Notes under the pieces: generated by a model | Database searches by the model: none | Told to the model about the DNA's origin: nothing | What the model saw: only the letters and a program-made list of their open reading frames with translations | Source: Cherax quadricarinatus | Lineage: Eukaryota > Arthropoda > Malacostraca > Decapoda > Parastacidae | Reading direction: 5' to 3' | Length of the DNA: 64,000 bases | Assembly (NCBI RefSeq): GCF_038502225.1 | Contig: NW_027195257.1 | Span: 95,001 to 159,000, forward strand | Made by a program: the position numbers and the translations under genes | Shown here: positions 24,032-38,289 of the stretch, piece by piece | How the letters are laid out: every line of letters starts with the position of its first letter | Numbering within the stretch: the first letter of the stretch is position 1

Positions 24032-25733
24032 TTATTATTTGTTCAGTGTATTTATTAGTGTATGGACTAATAAAAACACACAAACCAGGGAATCCAGTCA
24101 GACCAATTATTAGTTCCATAGGGTCAGTTTCATATAAATTATCCAAATGGCTTGTTGATATTTTGAGCCCTATTGTTGGCAAAATTTCTAACTTTAATGT
24201 TAAAAACAACATAGACTTGGTTGATAAATTAAGTTCCTTGACTGACTTAAATGATTTTAACATGGTTAGTTTTGATGTTACTTCCTTGTTTACGAAAGTT
24301 CCTGTTGATGATTTATTAAGTTTCTTATCTGAAGAACTCGTTAACTATGATTTACCATTGCCAGTTCCTACTATCATTAAACTTATTAAACTTTGCATTG
24401 TTGATGCAAAATTTGTATTTAGGGGGCTCTGGTAGCCTGGTGGTTAACGCTCTCGCTTCACACGACGAGGGCCTGGGTTCGATTCCCAGCCAGAGTAGAA
24501 ACATTGGACGTGTTTCTTTCCACCTGTTGTCTATGTTCCCCATCAGTAAAATGGGTACCTGGGTGTTAGTCGACTGGTGTGGGTCGCATCCTGGGACACT
24601 GACCTAAGGAGGCCTGGTCACAGACCGGGTCGCGGGGGCGTTGACCCCCGGAACTCTCTCCAGATAAACTCTCCAGAATGATAAGTTTTACACTCAGAAG
24701 TTTGGTATTGCAATGGGAAATCCTCTTTCACCTGTTCTTAGTAACCTATACATGGAATTTTTTGAAACAAGGTTGCTTAACACAATCCTCCCTAATAGAG
24801 CTAAATGGTTCAGATATGTTGATGATATTTTGTGTCTTATGCACAAAAATGTAGATATACACCATTTCCTTGGAAAATTAAATAGCTTAGCCCATTCTAT
24901 AAACTTTACTGTTGAGTTTGAAGAAAATAACTCATTGCCTTTTCTAGATGTTTTAATTATTAAGGGTAATAATGAATTCAAATTTAAACTTTACAGAAAA
25001 CCTACAAATAACTGTTCCTATATCCACTATTATTCCTCGCATCAAGATAGAGTCAAACTGTCTGTTTTCTCATCAATGTTTTTGAGAGCTTTACGAATTT
25101 GTAGTCCTGAGTTCATAGATGAGGAAATATCCAAAATTTATGAAATAGGTAATGATTTAAAATACCCAAGAAATGTAATTGATAAATCTTTTAAAGTTGC
25201 TAGAAATACTTTTTACAATCCAAAAAGGGACAACCAGCCTTATTCAACTAAAAATATGTTGGTTCTCCCTTACCATGAAAGCTTGGTTGATATGCCTTCT
25301 CTTCTTAAGACTTTTAATATTAAAGTTGTATTCAAAAATCTTGATACAGTAAAAAAAACTTTTGATAAAGACTTCCCCCCAAAATGCTGATGGATGTGTC
25401 TATAAGATTCCTTGTAAAATTTGCGATAAAGTTTATTACGGTCAAACTGGTAAAAATCTCGAACTAAGATTAAAACAACATAAATATAGCATTAGAACTG
25501 GACAAGATTCCAATGCTCTATTTATTCATGTAAGAGATTTTAAACATCCAACTGATTTTCAAAAAGTTGAGAAAGTAGTATCAAGCAAGTCCATGGTCGA
25601 CAGGAATATAATTGAATCTTGTTTCATAAAAAGCAGTTTTGACAATAATATGAATATTTCCTTTGGTTCATATAAATTAGATCCATTTATAATTAATAGA
25701 ATTTGGGAAGAATTTAATAATACACTGGACAAA

Positions 25734-25736
<3 letters not shown>
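24032..25736 (+). pseudogene. Penelope-like element, family 1: reverse transcriptase and GIY-YIG endonuclease
   Basis: The coding part starts inside the RT (GLIKTHKPGNPVRPIISS at 24063) and runs to 24419, where a SINE interrupts it. It resumes near 24678 with MGNPLSPVLSNLYMEFFETR and FRYVDDILCL (catalytic YVDD intact) to 25390. A run of C at about 25374-25380 shifts the frame; the next frame carries the GIY-YIG nuclease (CVYKIPC, VYYGQTGKNLELRLKQHK) to 25736. PLEs use this nuclease to cut target DNA and prime reverse transcription. Breaks: missing N-terminus, SINE insertion and frameshift, so the copy is inactive. It lies between inverted arms and is bordered by (TA)n. Confidence 0.88.
24420..24677 (+). 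mobile_element. tRNA-derived SINE inserted in the PLE reverse transcriptase
   Basis: Head with A box TAGCCTGGTGGTTAACGC and B box GGTTCGATTCCC (near 24477). The body TACCTGGGTGTTAGTCGACTGG is shared with the 4500 SINE, and the tail GGCCTGGTCACAGACCGGG...CCCCCGGAACTCTCTCCAG is shared with 26460 and 27430. PLE coding sequence resumes immediately after, and no obvious target duplication longer than a base or two is seen. Confidence 0.8.
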
Positions 25737-26112
<376 letters not shown>

Positions 26113-26128
26113 CATATATATTACTTAC

Positions 26129-26221
26129 CTCGGCCCCTGCAAAGAAGGGAGCCAGGACAGAGGCCATAATGTACTTGTGGTAAACATAGGCAGCTGGTGC
26201 GTGGGCGGCCATCGCGCTGAT
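26129..26221 (-). CDS. Acid lipase, exon e
   Basis: The 93 bp exon (31 codons, phase 0 at both ends) is flanked by a TTTTTCTCTCAG acceptor and a GAG|GTAAGT donor. It encodes a hydrophobic stretch ([15 protein letters not shown] followed by VLAPFFAG) corresponding to the 'SLAPVA...' strand and the start of the cap region after the nucleophile elbow. It reads directly on from exon d and into exon f. The donor lies only about 17 bp from the end of a roughly 140 bp (TA)n array, an unusually tight packing of microsatellite against a splice site. Confidence 0.9.
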
Positions 26222-26266
26222 CTGAGAGAAAAAAACACTAATCAGGTGGAGGTTGATGACACATGA

Positions 26267-26399
26267 TGGCAGGAGTGGAGTGAGGAGTTACTGGTGGCAG
26301 GAGTGGAGTGAGGAGTTACTGGTGGCAGGAGTGGAGTGAGGAGTTACTGGTGGCAGGAGTGGAGTGAGGAGTTACTGGCGGCAGGAGTGGAGTGAGGAG
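26267..26399. repeat. 28 bp minisatellite
   Basis: Nearly five identical units of GGCAGGAGTGGAGTGAGGAG plus TTACTGGT, just upstream (transcription sense) of lipase exon e. Confidence 0.95.
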
Positions 26400-26457
26400 G
26401 AAAATTATAATATTGTATGATGTTTGCATCTGTATTCAACTGCTCCAGTAGTGGCGT

Positions 26458-26560
26458 AATGAGGCCTGGTCACAGACCGGGCCGTGGGGGAGTTGACCAC
26501 CGAAACCCTCTCCAGGTATTCTCCAGGTATACTCCAGGTATACTCTCCCTTTCACACGTG
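26458..26560 (+). mobile_element. SINE 3'-part fragment
   Basis: GAGGCCTGGTCACAGACCGGG plus a CTCTCCAGGTA block, matching the tail of the SINE at 24420. The end has three TCCAGGTAT-like tandem units. The following 26560-27280 is AT-rich with poly-T runs and nothing recognised. Confidence 0.6.
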
Positions 26561-27284
26561 CACTGGTCAGCTTACATTTCAGATATGGTATCATGGATGT
26601 AATCCGTGGCGTTAACTGGTTGGTAGGTAAATGGGGTTTGAAGCCTGTATCCTGCAACAAGGTCATTCAGGCTGCGTGGTAACCTTGTCAACACCGGTCA
26701 AGAATACTTGAAGCCCTAAAACAGGAATTAAACTTAACTCTCCGAAAAATACACCTGCCGGTGTACTCAACCTTTGTCATGAAGTATGGTGTATTCTGAT
26801 CTGTTACTCCAGTCTTCTTCCTGTACACTCTGTTAATGTACATTAAAGATAGTTCAATTTTACACTTCTCTGTTTCACCGTTTCCTTATACTGATGATTA
26901 GTGAGTTTTTCTGATTTTAAACCGTCATGTGTATTTTTTTTTTTTAGTCGCGATATGTTTTTGCTCTTCAGATCATGATGTGCCTTTTCCCGAGTTTAAA
27001 CAGTGATGTGGTTGTTTTTTTCGATTTAAATCGTATGTGTTTTTTTTTCTATTTTAAACCATGAAGAGAAAGAAGAGGGGGAAGAGGAAGAAGCGCTCGC
27101 TAAGGGAGCAACAGTCGAAAATAGGTAAAATAAATATTTGTGCAAGTAATAGGCATAACTTACAACATCTCATTGCTAGTATATCCTTCGTCCAATTATT
27201 TTGCATTTTCCTACAATATTTTTTTCAGTGAAAATGCTCCCAGTGAAGTGATGGAGTGCCATGAGTACATTAAGTACACAATAA

Positions 27285-27480
27285 ACGTAAGAGGCCCACG
27301 ACACTTCAGTAGTCTCCTCGTTGTCTTCAAGAGGGAACTTGAAAAATCCATTCAGTCTGTGGTTCGTACTGTGAAGTGCATGTTGCCAGCAATAACAGGC
27401 TAGTTGATCAGGCCTTGATCCACCAGGAGGCCTGGTCTGGGATCGGGCCGCGGGGGAGTTGACCTCCGAAAAAATACTAC
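27285..27480 (+). mobile_element. SINE/LINE 3'-end fragment
   Basis: Contains GAGGCCTGGTCTGGGATCGGGCCGCGGGGGAGTTGACC, the same tail family as 24600 and 26460. It is preceded by a short coding-like remnant (FKRELEKSIQSV). 27480-28260 shows nothing I can assign. Confidence 0.5.
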
Positions 27481-28259
27481 GCGGAGCATTTATTCATTTT
27501 ACACTATTTCCGTGGTTATTCACGTGTATCTCCTCGTTTCCCTTCTCACTTTATCTGATTATCCATTACTTTCCTTCCCGCATCAGCTCCATTTCCTCAC
27601 ACACAATTTCTTCTTGTCAATATCCTCACTTTCATCAATCTTCCCATCTCTGCCTAACGTCCACCATGCTTCCCTCAGTGGAACACATTAACTTAAGTTG
27701 ACTCTCCCTCACACACTCCTTCCCTCCATAACACCATTAAAGTTTAAGTTATTAATCTTTCCAGCAGGAATCTCAAAGAAGTGAAAAAAAAGATGCTTTA
27801 TTGCTGGGATTTTCCATTGCACTTCCTTGTAAGAAGATAAACTTTCTCAAACCATTTTCTGTCCTCTCAACGCTAGTGTGTCACGAGCTTCGTAACTGAT
27901 CAGTTAGAAAAGATGTTTGTAATTCTTGGCATAATCTGGTTGAAAGTGCAGCATAAATAGCAAACCGATCATTTTGCGGTTTGAAAGAATTTTGCCACTA
28001 CAAGTTTCTTATGTTTTGCTGTTATGGCGAAAAAAAACGAGTCAGAATAACTACTCATAGCAACGCTTGTGTAACTAATAGCCGGAAATGTGCAACCCAC
28101 AACGGTGTATAACTCAGCCCAGATTATGTAACTCGTAGCAGAAATAGCACAAGGTAGATCAGTACTTGCATCGTGCAAGTACGTGTCTCAGATGTGGATG
28201 AATAAGAACACGTGAATCTGAAAAAACTAATTCCTCCAATAATATAAACCAAAGTTTTG

Positions 28260-28480
28260 AAATAATGATAAAAAAGTTGAACAAGATGGTATAGTAGATT
28301 GATGGACTCTCATAAGAGAAAGATGGTTGAAGAAGATCGGGGGGTCTTTCAAGGTCAGAAAGATGACAGAACATGACCTGCAGTAGACTGATATAGTCTT
28401 TCAGAGGAGAAAAAGATGGTGAAACAAGATGGAACAGCTGAATGACAGAGTTCTTCAGGAGAGAAAGATGAAGAAAGAAA
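28260..28480. repeat. Degenerate GA-rich tandem repeat
   Basis: Loosely repeated AGAAAGATGGTGAA / AACAAGATGGAACAG-like units of about 55-60 bp. A 119-codon open frame on the other strand is a by-product. Confidence 0.45.
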
Positions 28481-28610
28481 ATACACAAACTAGACCTAAC
28501 AGAAAAGTAAAACCCCAAAATAAAAGTAGTGTTACGAATACCAGTATATTACTTTTTGAGGAACGTTAAGGCTACATGACAATTTTAAACCACCACTTTA
28601 ATTTGTGTTT

Positions 28611-28711
<101 letters not shown>

Positions 28712-28840
28712 ACTTTAATCTCCATATTTGACATTAAAAAATATTTGACTGGTGCTGGTCACTGCAAACAGATCAAGAGATAATCTTCAGAATGTAAACA
28801 AAGTCAAAGAACAGTAGAGGAGCAACGTGACCAGACTTAC

Positions 28841-28991
28841 CCATGAGTTGATGTGTGGATGGTAGCTCATCATAGCAAAGAAGAGAGAAGTTCCCATGGA
28901 GTGGCCGATGTAGCTCAGTCTCTCAACCCCGGAGGCCTTTCGTGCGTAGTCCAGCATAGCCGGCATGTCGTAGCGAGCCATTTCATTCCAG
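28841..28991 (-). CDS. Acid lipase, exon d (GHSMG nucleophile)
   Basis: The 151 bp exon starts after a CCCCGGCAG acceptor by completing the Ser codon from exon c and ends in phase 0 at TCATGG|GTAAGT. It encodes 50 residues beginning WNEMARYDMPAMLDY, the conserved 'SW.EMA.YDLPAMI' of the family. It contains the nucleophile elbow GHSMG (minus strand near 28902), whose Ser is the catalytic nucleophile. The exon shows no frameshift or stop, so the gene looks functional up to here. A (TA)n tract lies about 130 bp beyond the donor and another about 170 bp before the acceptor. Confidence 0.95.
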
Positions 28992-29161
28992 CTGCCGGGG
29001 TACAAGAGAACGCATGCATTGCCTTCATATCACTATGTAAACAAGAGATGAGGATGAAGCTGACTTTTGTAGAATAATATCGAATTTCGTCAAAAGAAAT
29101 TCTCAGACATGTTATTTTCATTTAATTCATACATCAAAATTTTGCTAGTAATTATTTTTCA

Positions 29162-30341
<1,180 letters not shown>

Positions 30342-30403
<62 letters not shown>
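30342..30403. repeat. (TA)n microsatellite between head-to-head LINE copies
   Basis: About 62 bp of TA separating the truncated 5' ends of RTE-like copies 2 (minus) and 3 (plus). Confidence 0.95.
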
Positions 30404-32236
<1,833 letters not shown>

Positions 32237-32270
32237 GTGCTAGGAATTCGCAAGAACAGGCGAAATATTC

Positions 32271-32433
32271 ACAAACACTGCCTCCTGCTTGAAAGCTGGC
32301 TGCTTTGGATCGACGTCTAGCTCACGCTAGACGCCAAGGTATTGGACCAGTGTAGCTAGGTTGGTAAAGCACTGCGTACCTTGTTCCAAGGTTCGTAGGT
32401 TCGAGTCTCCTTCAGCCAGAGATCAGTGTTTGT
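32271..32433 (+). mobile_element. tRNA-like element with 10 bp terminal inverted repeats
   Basis: The arms ACAAACACTG (32271-32280) and CAGTGTTTGT (32424-32433) are exact complements. Inside, GTGTAGCTAGGTTGGTAAAGC is an A box and AGGTTCGAGTCTCC a B box, with an internal CGTCTAGC/GCTAGACG stem. The layout resembles 23361-23505 (TIR, internal stem, A box, B box near the right end). Confidence 0.6.
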
Positions 32434-32575
32434 ATAGATATACATGTATATATACACAAATAACCCGCACATAGAAGAGAGGAGCTTACAACGACGTTTC
32501 GGTCCGACTGAACCATTTACAAAGTCACACTAACCAGAAGTGGAGCAGGACGGCTATATATAGGCAGGAAGAGGT

Positions 32576-32592
32576 AGTGGTGGTAGTAGTAA

Positions 32593-32664
<72 letters not shown>

Positions 32665-32665
32665 T
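32576..32665. repeat. (TAG)n trinucleotide repeat in PLE family 2 tail
   Basis: About 90 bp of TAG/GTA units between the GIY-YIG ORF and the terminal repeat. It is matched by (CTA)n at the homologous place in the inverted copy (36873-36970). Confidence 0.9.
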
Positions 32666-35326
32666 AGTGGGGAACTAAGGAGGAGGAGCCAGTCAAATAT
32701 AATGAAAGGGGAGCACTGCAAGGGAGCTAGGTGCTCATAGAGGGAGAGCAAGTGCACAGAGGTGGGGGGAAACTGAAGTGATGAAATAAATAATGAAGGA
32801 ACAGAAACACGTGACAGAAGAAAGACAAAAAAGGAAAGAGGAAAGGGAAAGAGGGAGAAGATGAAAAATGAGGAATCAGGTTAAGTCACGGTGTTCTGAA
32901 GTTTGGAGCATTTTACAATGTAGTGGGAGAGGAAGGCATTACAGAGACGAAGCCAGCACTAAGATTCATACAAGGAAAGTTGTGTATTAGAGAGGGTTCA
33001 ACAAGACGGCGACTGTTAAAATTGGAAGTAGGGAAGACAGTTTTAGCAGACCAGTCTATAGGATGGCTCTGATCTCTGAGGTGACAGAAAAGAGCATTGT
33101 TAGTGTCTGCAAGCCTAACACTATTTTTGTGCTCCCTAAGTCTGTCAGAAAGAGATCGGCCAGTTTCTCCAAAGTATTGAAGAGGACAGGAGGAGCAAGA
33201 AATAGAGTAGACACCAGGAACATCTGTAGAGGGAGGAGAGGTATGAACGAGATTAGTGCGAAGAGTGTTAGTCTGGCGGAAAGTAAGCTTGATGTCTAAG
33301 TAACGGAGAGAATTGTTGAGATCAGAAAGTCCGGAAATGTAGGGAAGGCAGAGGACAGAAGAGTTCCCAGGAGTAGAGAGTTTCGGAGAGAAGAAATTAC
33401 GTTTAGCACGTGAGGGGGCAGAGTCTATGAAATGGGAAGGGTAGCCAAGACGGGAAAACGAATTATGAAGACCGGAAATTTCTGCTGGAAGGAACTGAGG
33501 ATCACAGATGCGGAGGGCACGGAGAAAGAGGGAGATAAGAACACTTTTCTTGACAGGGCAAGCATGATAGGAAAAGTAGTGAATGTACATGCCACTGTGC
33601 ATAGGTTTTCGGTAAACGGAAAAGGAAAAACCTGTATCTGATCGGTGGACATGGACATCAAGGAAAGGAAGCAAGAAATTAGATTCCCATTCAGCTTTAA
33701 ACTTAATGGAAGGGGCAAGATTATTAAGAGCTTCAAGAAAAGGTTGGAAGAGATTGGAGTCATGACGCCACAGAGCAAAGATGTCATCCACATAGCGGAG
33801 CCAGAGTGAAGGTTGCACATCGATGGTAGGAAGAAGAACAGTCTCGAAGTATTCCATGTAAAGATTAGCAAGGACAGGAGAGAGAGGTGAGCCCATAGCG
33901 ACACCGAAGGTTTGAGAATAATATTTCCCTTGGAAGGAAAAGGAATTAGAGTCCACACAGAGGCGGATAAGATCAAGAAAGACTTCAATAGGTATAGGGA
34001 GGAAACCTTTCAAGGGCCTTCTCTCTAAGGAAATCAAGGACATCATCAAAAGGGACATTGGTGAAGAGGGACTCAACGTCAAGACTAAGCATCTTACAGG
34101 TTGGGAGAGAGCGAACCCGTTCAATGAAGTCTTGAGAGTGACGGAGGTGGGCAGGAGAAAAAGTACCAAGAAAGGGAGTGAGGGTTTTGGCCAACCAAGA
34201 AGCAAGAGAATAAGAGACAGAACCTCTAGAGGATATGATAGGACGAAGAGGAATATCAGGTTTATGAGTTTTGGGAAGGCCATAGAAATAGGGAAGAGAG
34301 GGACAGATGACACGAAACCGTTGAACAAGGTCAAAGTCAGGTGGACAGAGGTCGGAGAGAGTCCTTAGTTTCTTGTTGAAAGTTCTCTTGATGCGATCAA
34401 GAGGGTTGGAAACGAGAGGAGTGTAGGTACGTGAGTCAGAGAGCAAGACATCAGCTTTACGGAGGTAATCCTCGCGATCAAGGATAAGTACCGAATTACC
34501 TTTGTCAGAAGATAGTATGACAATGTTAGTGTTAGATTTAAGAGAAGAAAGGGCAAGTTGGCAACGGCGTGGAAGGTGGTGATTCTTAGAAAACAGACTA
34601 ACAAGAGCAGGAAGGAGGGCGCCACGAAAAGTGGACAAGTCAGGAAGATTACGGGATCGAGAATGACGAAAGGAATCAAAAGAGCTAATCAGGGCAATAC
34701 CAGCGCGAGGAGTAGGCGAAGTGGCAAAGGAAAGGCCAAAACCAAGAAGTTCAAGCTCATACTGAGAGAGTGAGAGAGAAGACAAGTTAGTAACACAGTC
34801 AGTGAGAAAGAATTTAGACCAAGGGCTAGCTGAGATGAGACGTTGAAATTTATTCTGTAGTTTAGAAGAATGAATTTGTGTATTCAGGCGAGCAGTGTCA
34901 AACGCAATGTTAGAGAGAAGGTTACAGAGATCTTGCGGTAGAGCCTCAAAGAGAGCACGTTGACGTTGACGGAAAGTAAAGAAGGCATCATCAACCTGTG
35001 ACTTAGAAAGAATGAGCTGTTGAAGTAGGAGACGGGCATGATCAGGAAAGGGAGTGCCCAGTGGGTTGGGTTTCAGGAAATGGGAGAAGGAAGGTGGCAG
35101 AACTTGTTCAGCAAGACAGTCACGTAGGAAGCGAAGCTGATTCTTACGACGCCTGGTAGCAATAAGAGCAGCCTCGTAAGATCGAAAGAGGGGTTTAAAA
35201 GAGGGAAGAACATTAAAAAAGTTGGAGAGAATATGACGCTTAATGCGGGGTCCATAAATAACAAAAAAGGCACAATACCGTGACTGGAACGATATACAAA
35301 TAACCCGCACATAGAAGAGAGGAGCT

Positions 35327-35370
35327 TACGACGACGTTTCGGTCCGACTTGGACCATTTACAAAGTCACA
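35327..35370 (-). ncRNA. Hammerhead-like stem arrangement, degenerate core (PLE family 2)
   Basis: Minus strand: TGTGAC (35370-35365), TTTGTAAAT in place of the core, stem II GGTCC-AAGTC-GGACC (35355-35341), GAA, self-complementary ACGT, C, then GTCGTA (35332-35327), which pairs with TGTGAC through Watson-Crick and two G-U pairs. The stems match a hammerhead but the core is poor, so this is a homology suggestion only. Confidence 0.35.
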
Positions 35371-36872
35371 CTAACCAGACTAACCACACTAACCACTCTC
35401 AAGACTTCATTGAACGGGTTCGCTCTCTCCCAGCCTGTAAGATGCTTAGTCTTGACGTTGAGTCCCTCTTCACCAATGTCCCTTTTGATGATGTCCTTGA
35501 TTTCCTTAGAGAGAAGGCCCTTGAAAGGTTTCCTCCCTATACCTATTGAAGTCTTTCTTGATCTTATCCGCCTCTGTGTGGACTCTAATTCCTTTTCCTT
35601 CCAAGGGAAATATTATTCTCAAACCTTCGGTGTCGCTATGGGCTCACCTCTCTCTCCTGTCCTTACTAATCTTTACATGGAATACTTCGAGACTGTTCTT
35701 CTTCCTACCATCGATGTGCAACCTTCACTCTGGCTCCGCTATGTGGATGACATCTTTGCTCTGTGGCGTCATGACTCCAATCTCTTCCAACCTTTTCTTG
35801 AAGCTCTTAATAATCTTGCCCCTTCCATTAAGTTTAAAGCTGAATGGGAATCTAATTTCTTGCTTCCTTTCCTTGATGTCCATGTCAACCACTCAGATAC
35901 AGGTTTTTCCTTTTCCGTTTACCGAAAACCTATGCACAGTGGCATGTACATTCACTACTTTTCCTATCATGCTTGCCCTGTCAAGAAAAGTGTTCTTATC
36001 TCCCTCTTTCTCCATGCCCTCCGCATCTGTGATCCTCAGTTCCTTCCAGCAGAAATTTCCAGTCTTCATAATTCGTTTTCCCGTCTTGGCTACCCTTCCC
36101 ATTTCATAGACTCTGCCCTCTCACGTGCTAAACGTAATTTCTTCTCTCCCAAACTCTCTACTCCTGGGAACTCTTCTGTCCTCTGCCTTCCCTACATTTC
36201 CGGTCTTTCTAATCTTAACAATTCTCTCCGTTACTTAGACATCAAGCTTACTTTCCGCCAGACTAACACTCTTCGCACTAATCTCGTTCATACCTCTCCT
36301 CCCTCTACAGATGTTCCTGGTGTCTACTCTATTTCTTGCTCCTCCTGTTCTCTTCAATACTTTGGAGAAACTGGCCGATCTCTTTCTGACAGACTTAGGG
36401 AGCACAAAAATAGTGTTAGGCTTGCCGACACTAACAATGCTCTTTTCTGTCACCTCAGAGATCAGAGCTATCCTATAGACTGGTCTTCTGCTAAAACTGT
36501 CTTCCCTACTTCCAACTTTAACAGTCGCCGTCTTGTTGAATCCTCTCTAATACACAACTTTCCTTGTATGCATCTTAGTCCTGGCTTCGTCTCTGTAATG
36601 CCTTCCTCTCCCACTACATTGTAAAATGCTCCAAACTTCAGAACACCGGTGACTTAACCTGATTCCTCATTTTTCTTCTTCTCCCTCTTCCCATTTCCTC
36701 TTTCCTTTTTTGTCTTTCTTCTGTCGCGTGTTTCTGTTCCTTCATTATTTATTTCATCACTTCAGTTTCCCCCCACCTCTGTGCACTTGCTCTCCCTCTC
36801 TGAGCACCTAGCTCCCTTGCAGTGCTCCCCTTTCTTTATATTTGACTTGCTCCTCCTCCTTGGTTTCCCTCT

Positions 36873-36875
36873 ACT

Positions 36876-36924
<49 letters not shown>

Positions 36925-36970
36925 GTACTACTACTACTACTACCACTACTACTAGTATTACTACTACCAC
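36873..36970. repeat. (CTA)n trinucleotide repeat in PLE family 2 tail
   Basis: About 98 bp of CTA units with a few changes, the inverted counterpart of 32576-32665. Confidence 0.9.
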
Positions 36971-36987
36971 CACTACCTCTTCCTGCC

Positions 36988-37064
36988 TATATATAGCCGT
37001 CCTGCTCCACTTCTGGTTAGTGTGACTTTGTAAATGGTCCAAGTCGGACCGAAACGTCCTCGTA
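36988..37064 (+). ncRNA. TATA-like box and hammerhead-like stems, PLE family 2 copy 2
   Basis: TATATATA (36988-36995) lies about 26 bp before TGTGAC (37021). TTTGTAAAT, GGTCC/GGACC, GAA (37051-37053), ACGT and C follow. The stem I partner here reads CTCGTA with a mismatch next to the core. It is probably not an active ribozyme. Confidence 0.35.
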
Positions 37065-37135
37065 AGCTCCTCTCTTCTATGTACGGGTTATTTGTGTATC
37101 GTTCCAGTCACGGTATTGTGCCTTTTTTTGTTATT

Positions 37136-37138
<3 letters not shown>

Positions 37139-37204
<66 letters not shown>
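37139..37204. repeat. (TA)n microsatellite
   Basis: About 66 bp of TA between the end of PLE family 2 and a solo end of PLE family 1. Confidence 0.95.
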
Positions 37205-37526
<322 letters not shown>

Positions 37527-37683
37527 GTGTGTGTGTGTGTTGAATGTGATATCAGCCTAGCGTGACTCTTCAGAACTGGTTGAGAAGCATGGGCAGGAAG
37601 CAAGACTTGTACTCTGTAGCTACTAATAGGTGAAACAAATAGTTGAGCACCTGTATATAGTTCAATAACCCAGCCTTGTTTAC

Positions 37684-37798
37684 CTGTAGTCCCAGAACTC
37701 AGGTTGTTTGGGTGAGAAACGGATGTGTCGTCTACCGTAGAAGTTGCCTCTGTTGTTGCCGAGCCAGACGTCGTAGCCAGCGTCAGCCAGTATGAACC
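37684..37798 (-). CDS. Acid lipase, exon c ([12 protein letters not shown] segment)
   Basis: The 115 bp exon lies between a GAAG acceptor and a donor reading CTACAG|GTAAAC. It completes a Gly codon, encodes 37 residues and leaves two bases (AG) of a Ser codon. The product contains [18 protein letters not shown] followed by a basic stretch and PEFWDY, the most diagnostic block of acid lipases ('[17 protein letters not shown]......FW.FS'). Joined to exon d it gives the expected FWDYSW. The intron to exon b (about 4.8 kb) carries a LINE fragment, a second LINE and a (TA)n array. The intron to exon d (about 8.7 kb) carries the RTE-like pair and both copies of the second PLE family. Confidence 0.95.
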
Positions 37799-38050
37799 CT
37801 TCGTCAGGAGGAGATGGTCGGGTTTAGAGAAGCACTGATAATACTAGCAACAGTGTAGATGATAACATGTATTTGGTCCTCAGCACTATCATCATAATAC
37901 TAATGGTGGCGTTAAGCGTTAGGCAAAAACTGGTTTACATCCAGGAATGTGAAAACAATGAAAGTAATAATTTTTTTATAAATGAGGTACGGAATCAGGG
38001 TAATGGCATTGATATAACCCCAAGGTTTATCAGTTGAACGTGATGTAATA

Positions 38051-38284
<234 letters not shown>

Positions 38285-38289
38285 GGTGA

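Larger units (their letters stand above)
32455..35391 (-). pseudogene. Penelope-like element, family 2, copy 1 (near full length)
   Basis: A minus-strand ORF from 35310 to 33985 encodes the N-terminal domain and the first RT half (LPYFYGLPKTHKPDIPLRPIIS, then DVESLFTNVPFDDVLDFL). A frameshift near 34000-34020 moves to the frame ending at 32913, with FGVAMGSPLSPVLANLYMEY, LRYVDDIFALW (YVDD), FLDVHVHRS and the GIY-YIG nuclease (GVYSISCSS, LQYFGETGRSLSDRLREHK). Direct terminal repeats (about 32455-32545 and 35284-35391) act as pseudo-LTRs. Apart from the single shift the copy is well kept. PLEs retrotranspose by target-primed reverse transcription. Confidence 0.88.
35392..37130 (+). pseudogene. 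Penelope-like element, family 2, copy 2 (5' truncated, inverted)
   Basis: A plus-strand copy starting inside the RT (DFIERVRSLPACKMLSLDVES at about 35405). The frame ends at 35549 and continues, shifted, through 35410-36624: FGVAMGSPLSPVLTNLYMEY, LRYVDDIFALW, and the GIY-YIG domain with LQYFGETGRSLSDRLREHK. It shows the same frameshift as copy 1, and few differences are visible. The tail has (CTA)n, the CTATATATAGCC block and a hammerhead-like end. It abuts the terminal repeat of copy 1 at 35391, giving one large inverted repeat. Confidence 0.88.

Noticed and set aside
28159..28518. 119-codon minus-strand hydrophobic frame
   Set aside because: Complement of a degenerate GA-rich tandem repeat, with no homology recognised.
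32554..32757. Leu-rich open frames near 32600 and 36880
   Set aside because: They derive from the (TAG)n/(CTA)n trinucleotide repeat in the PLE tail.
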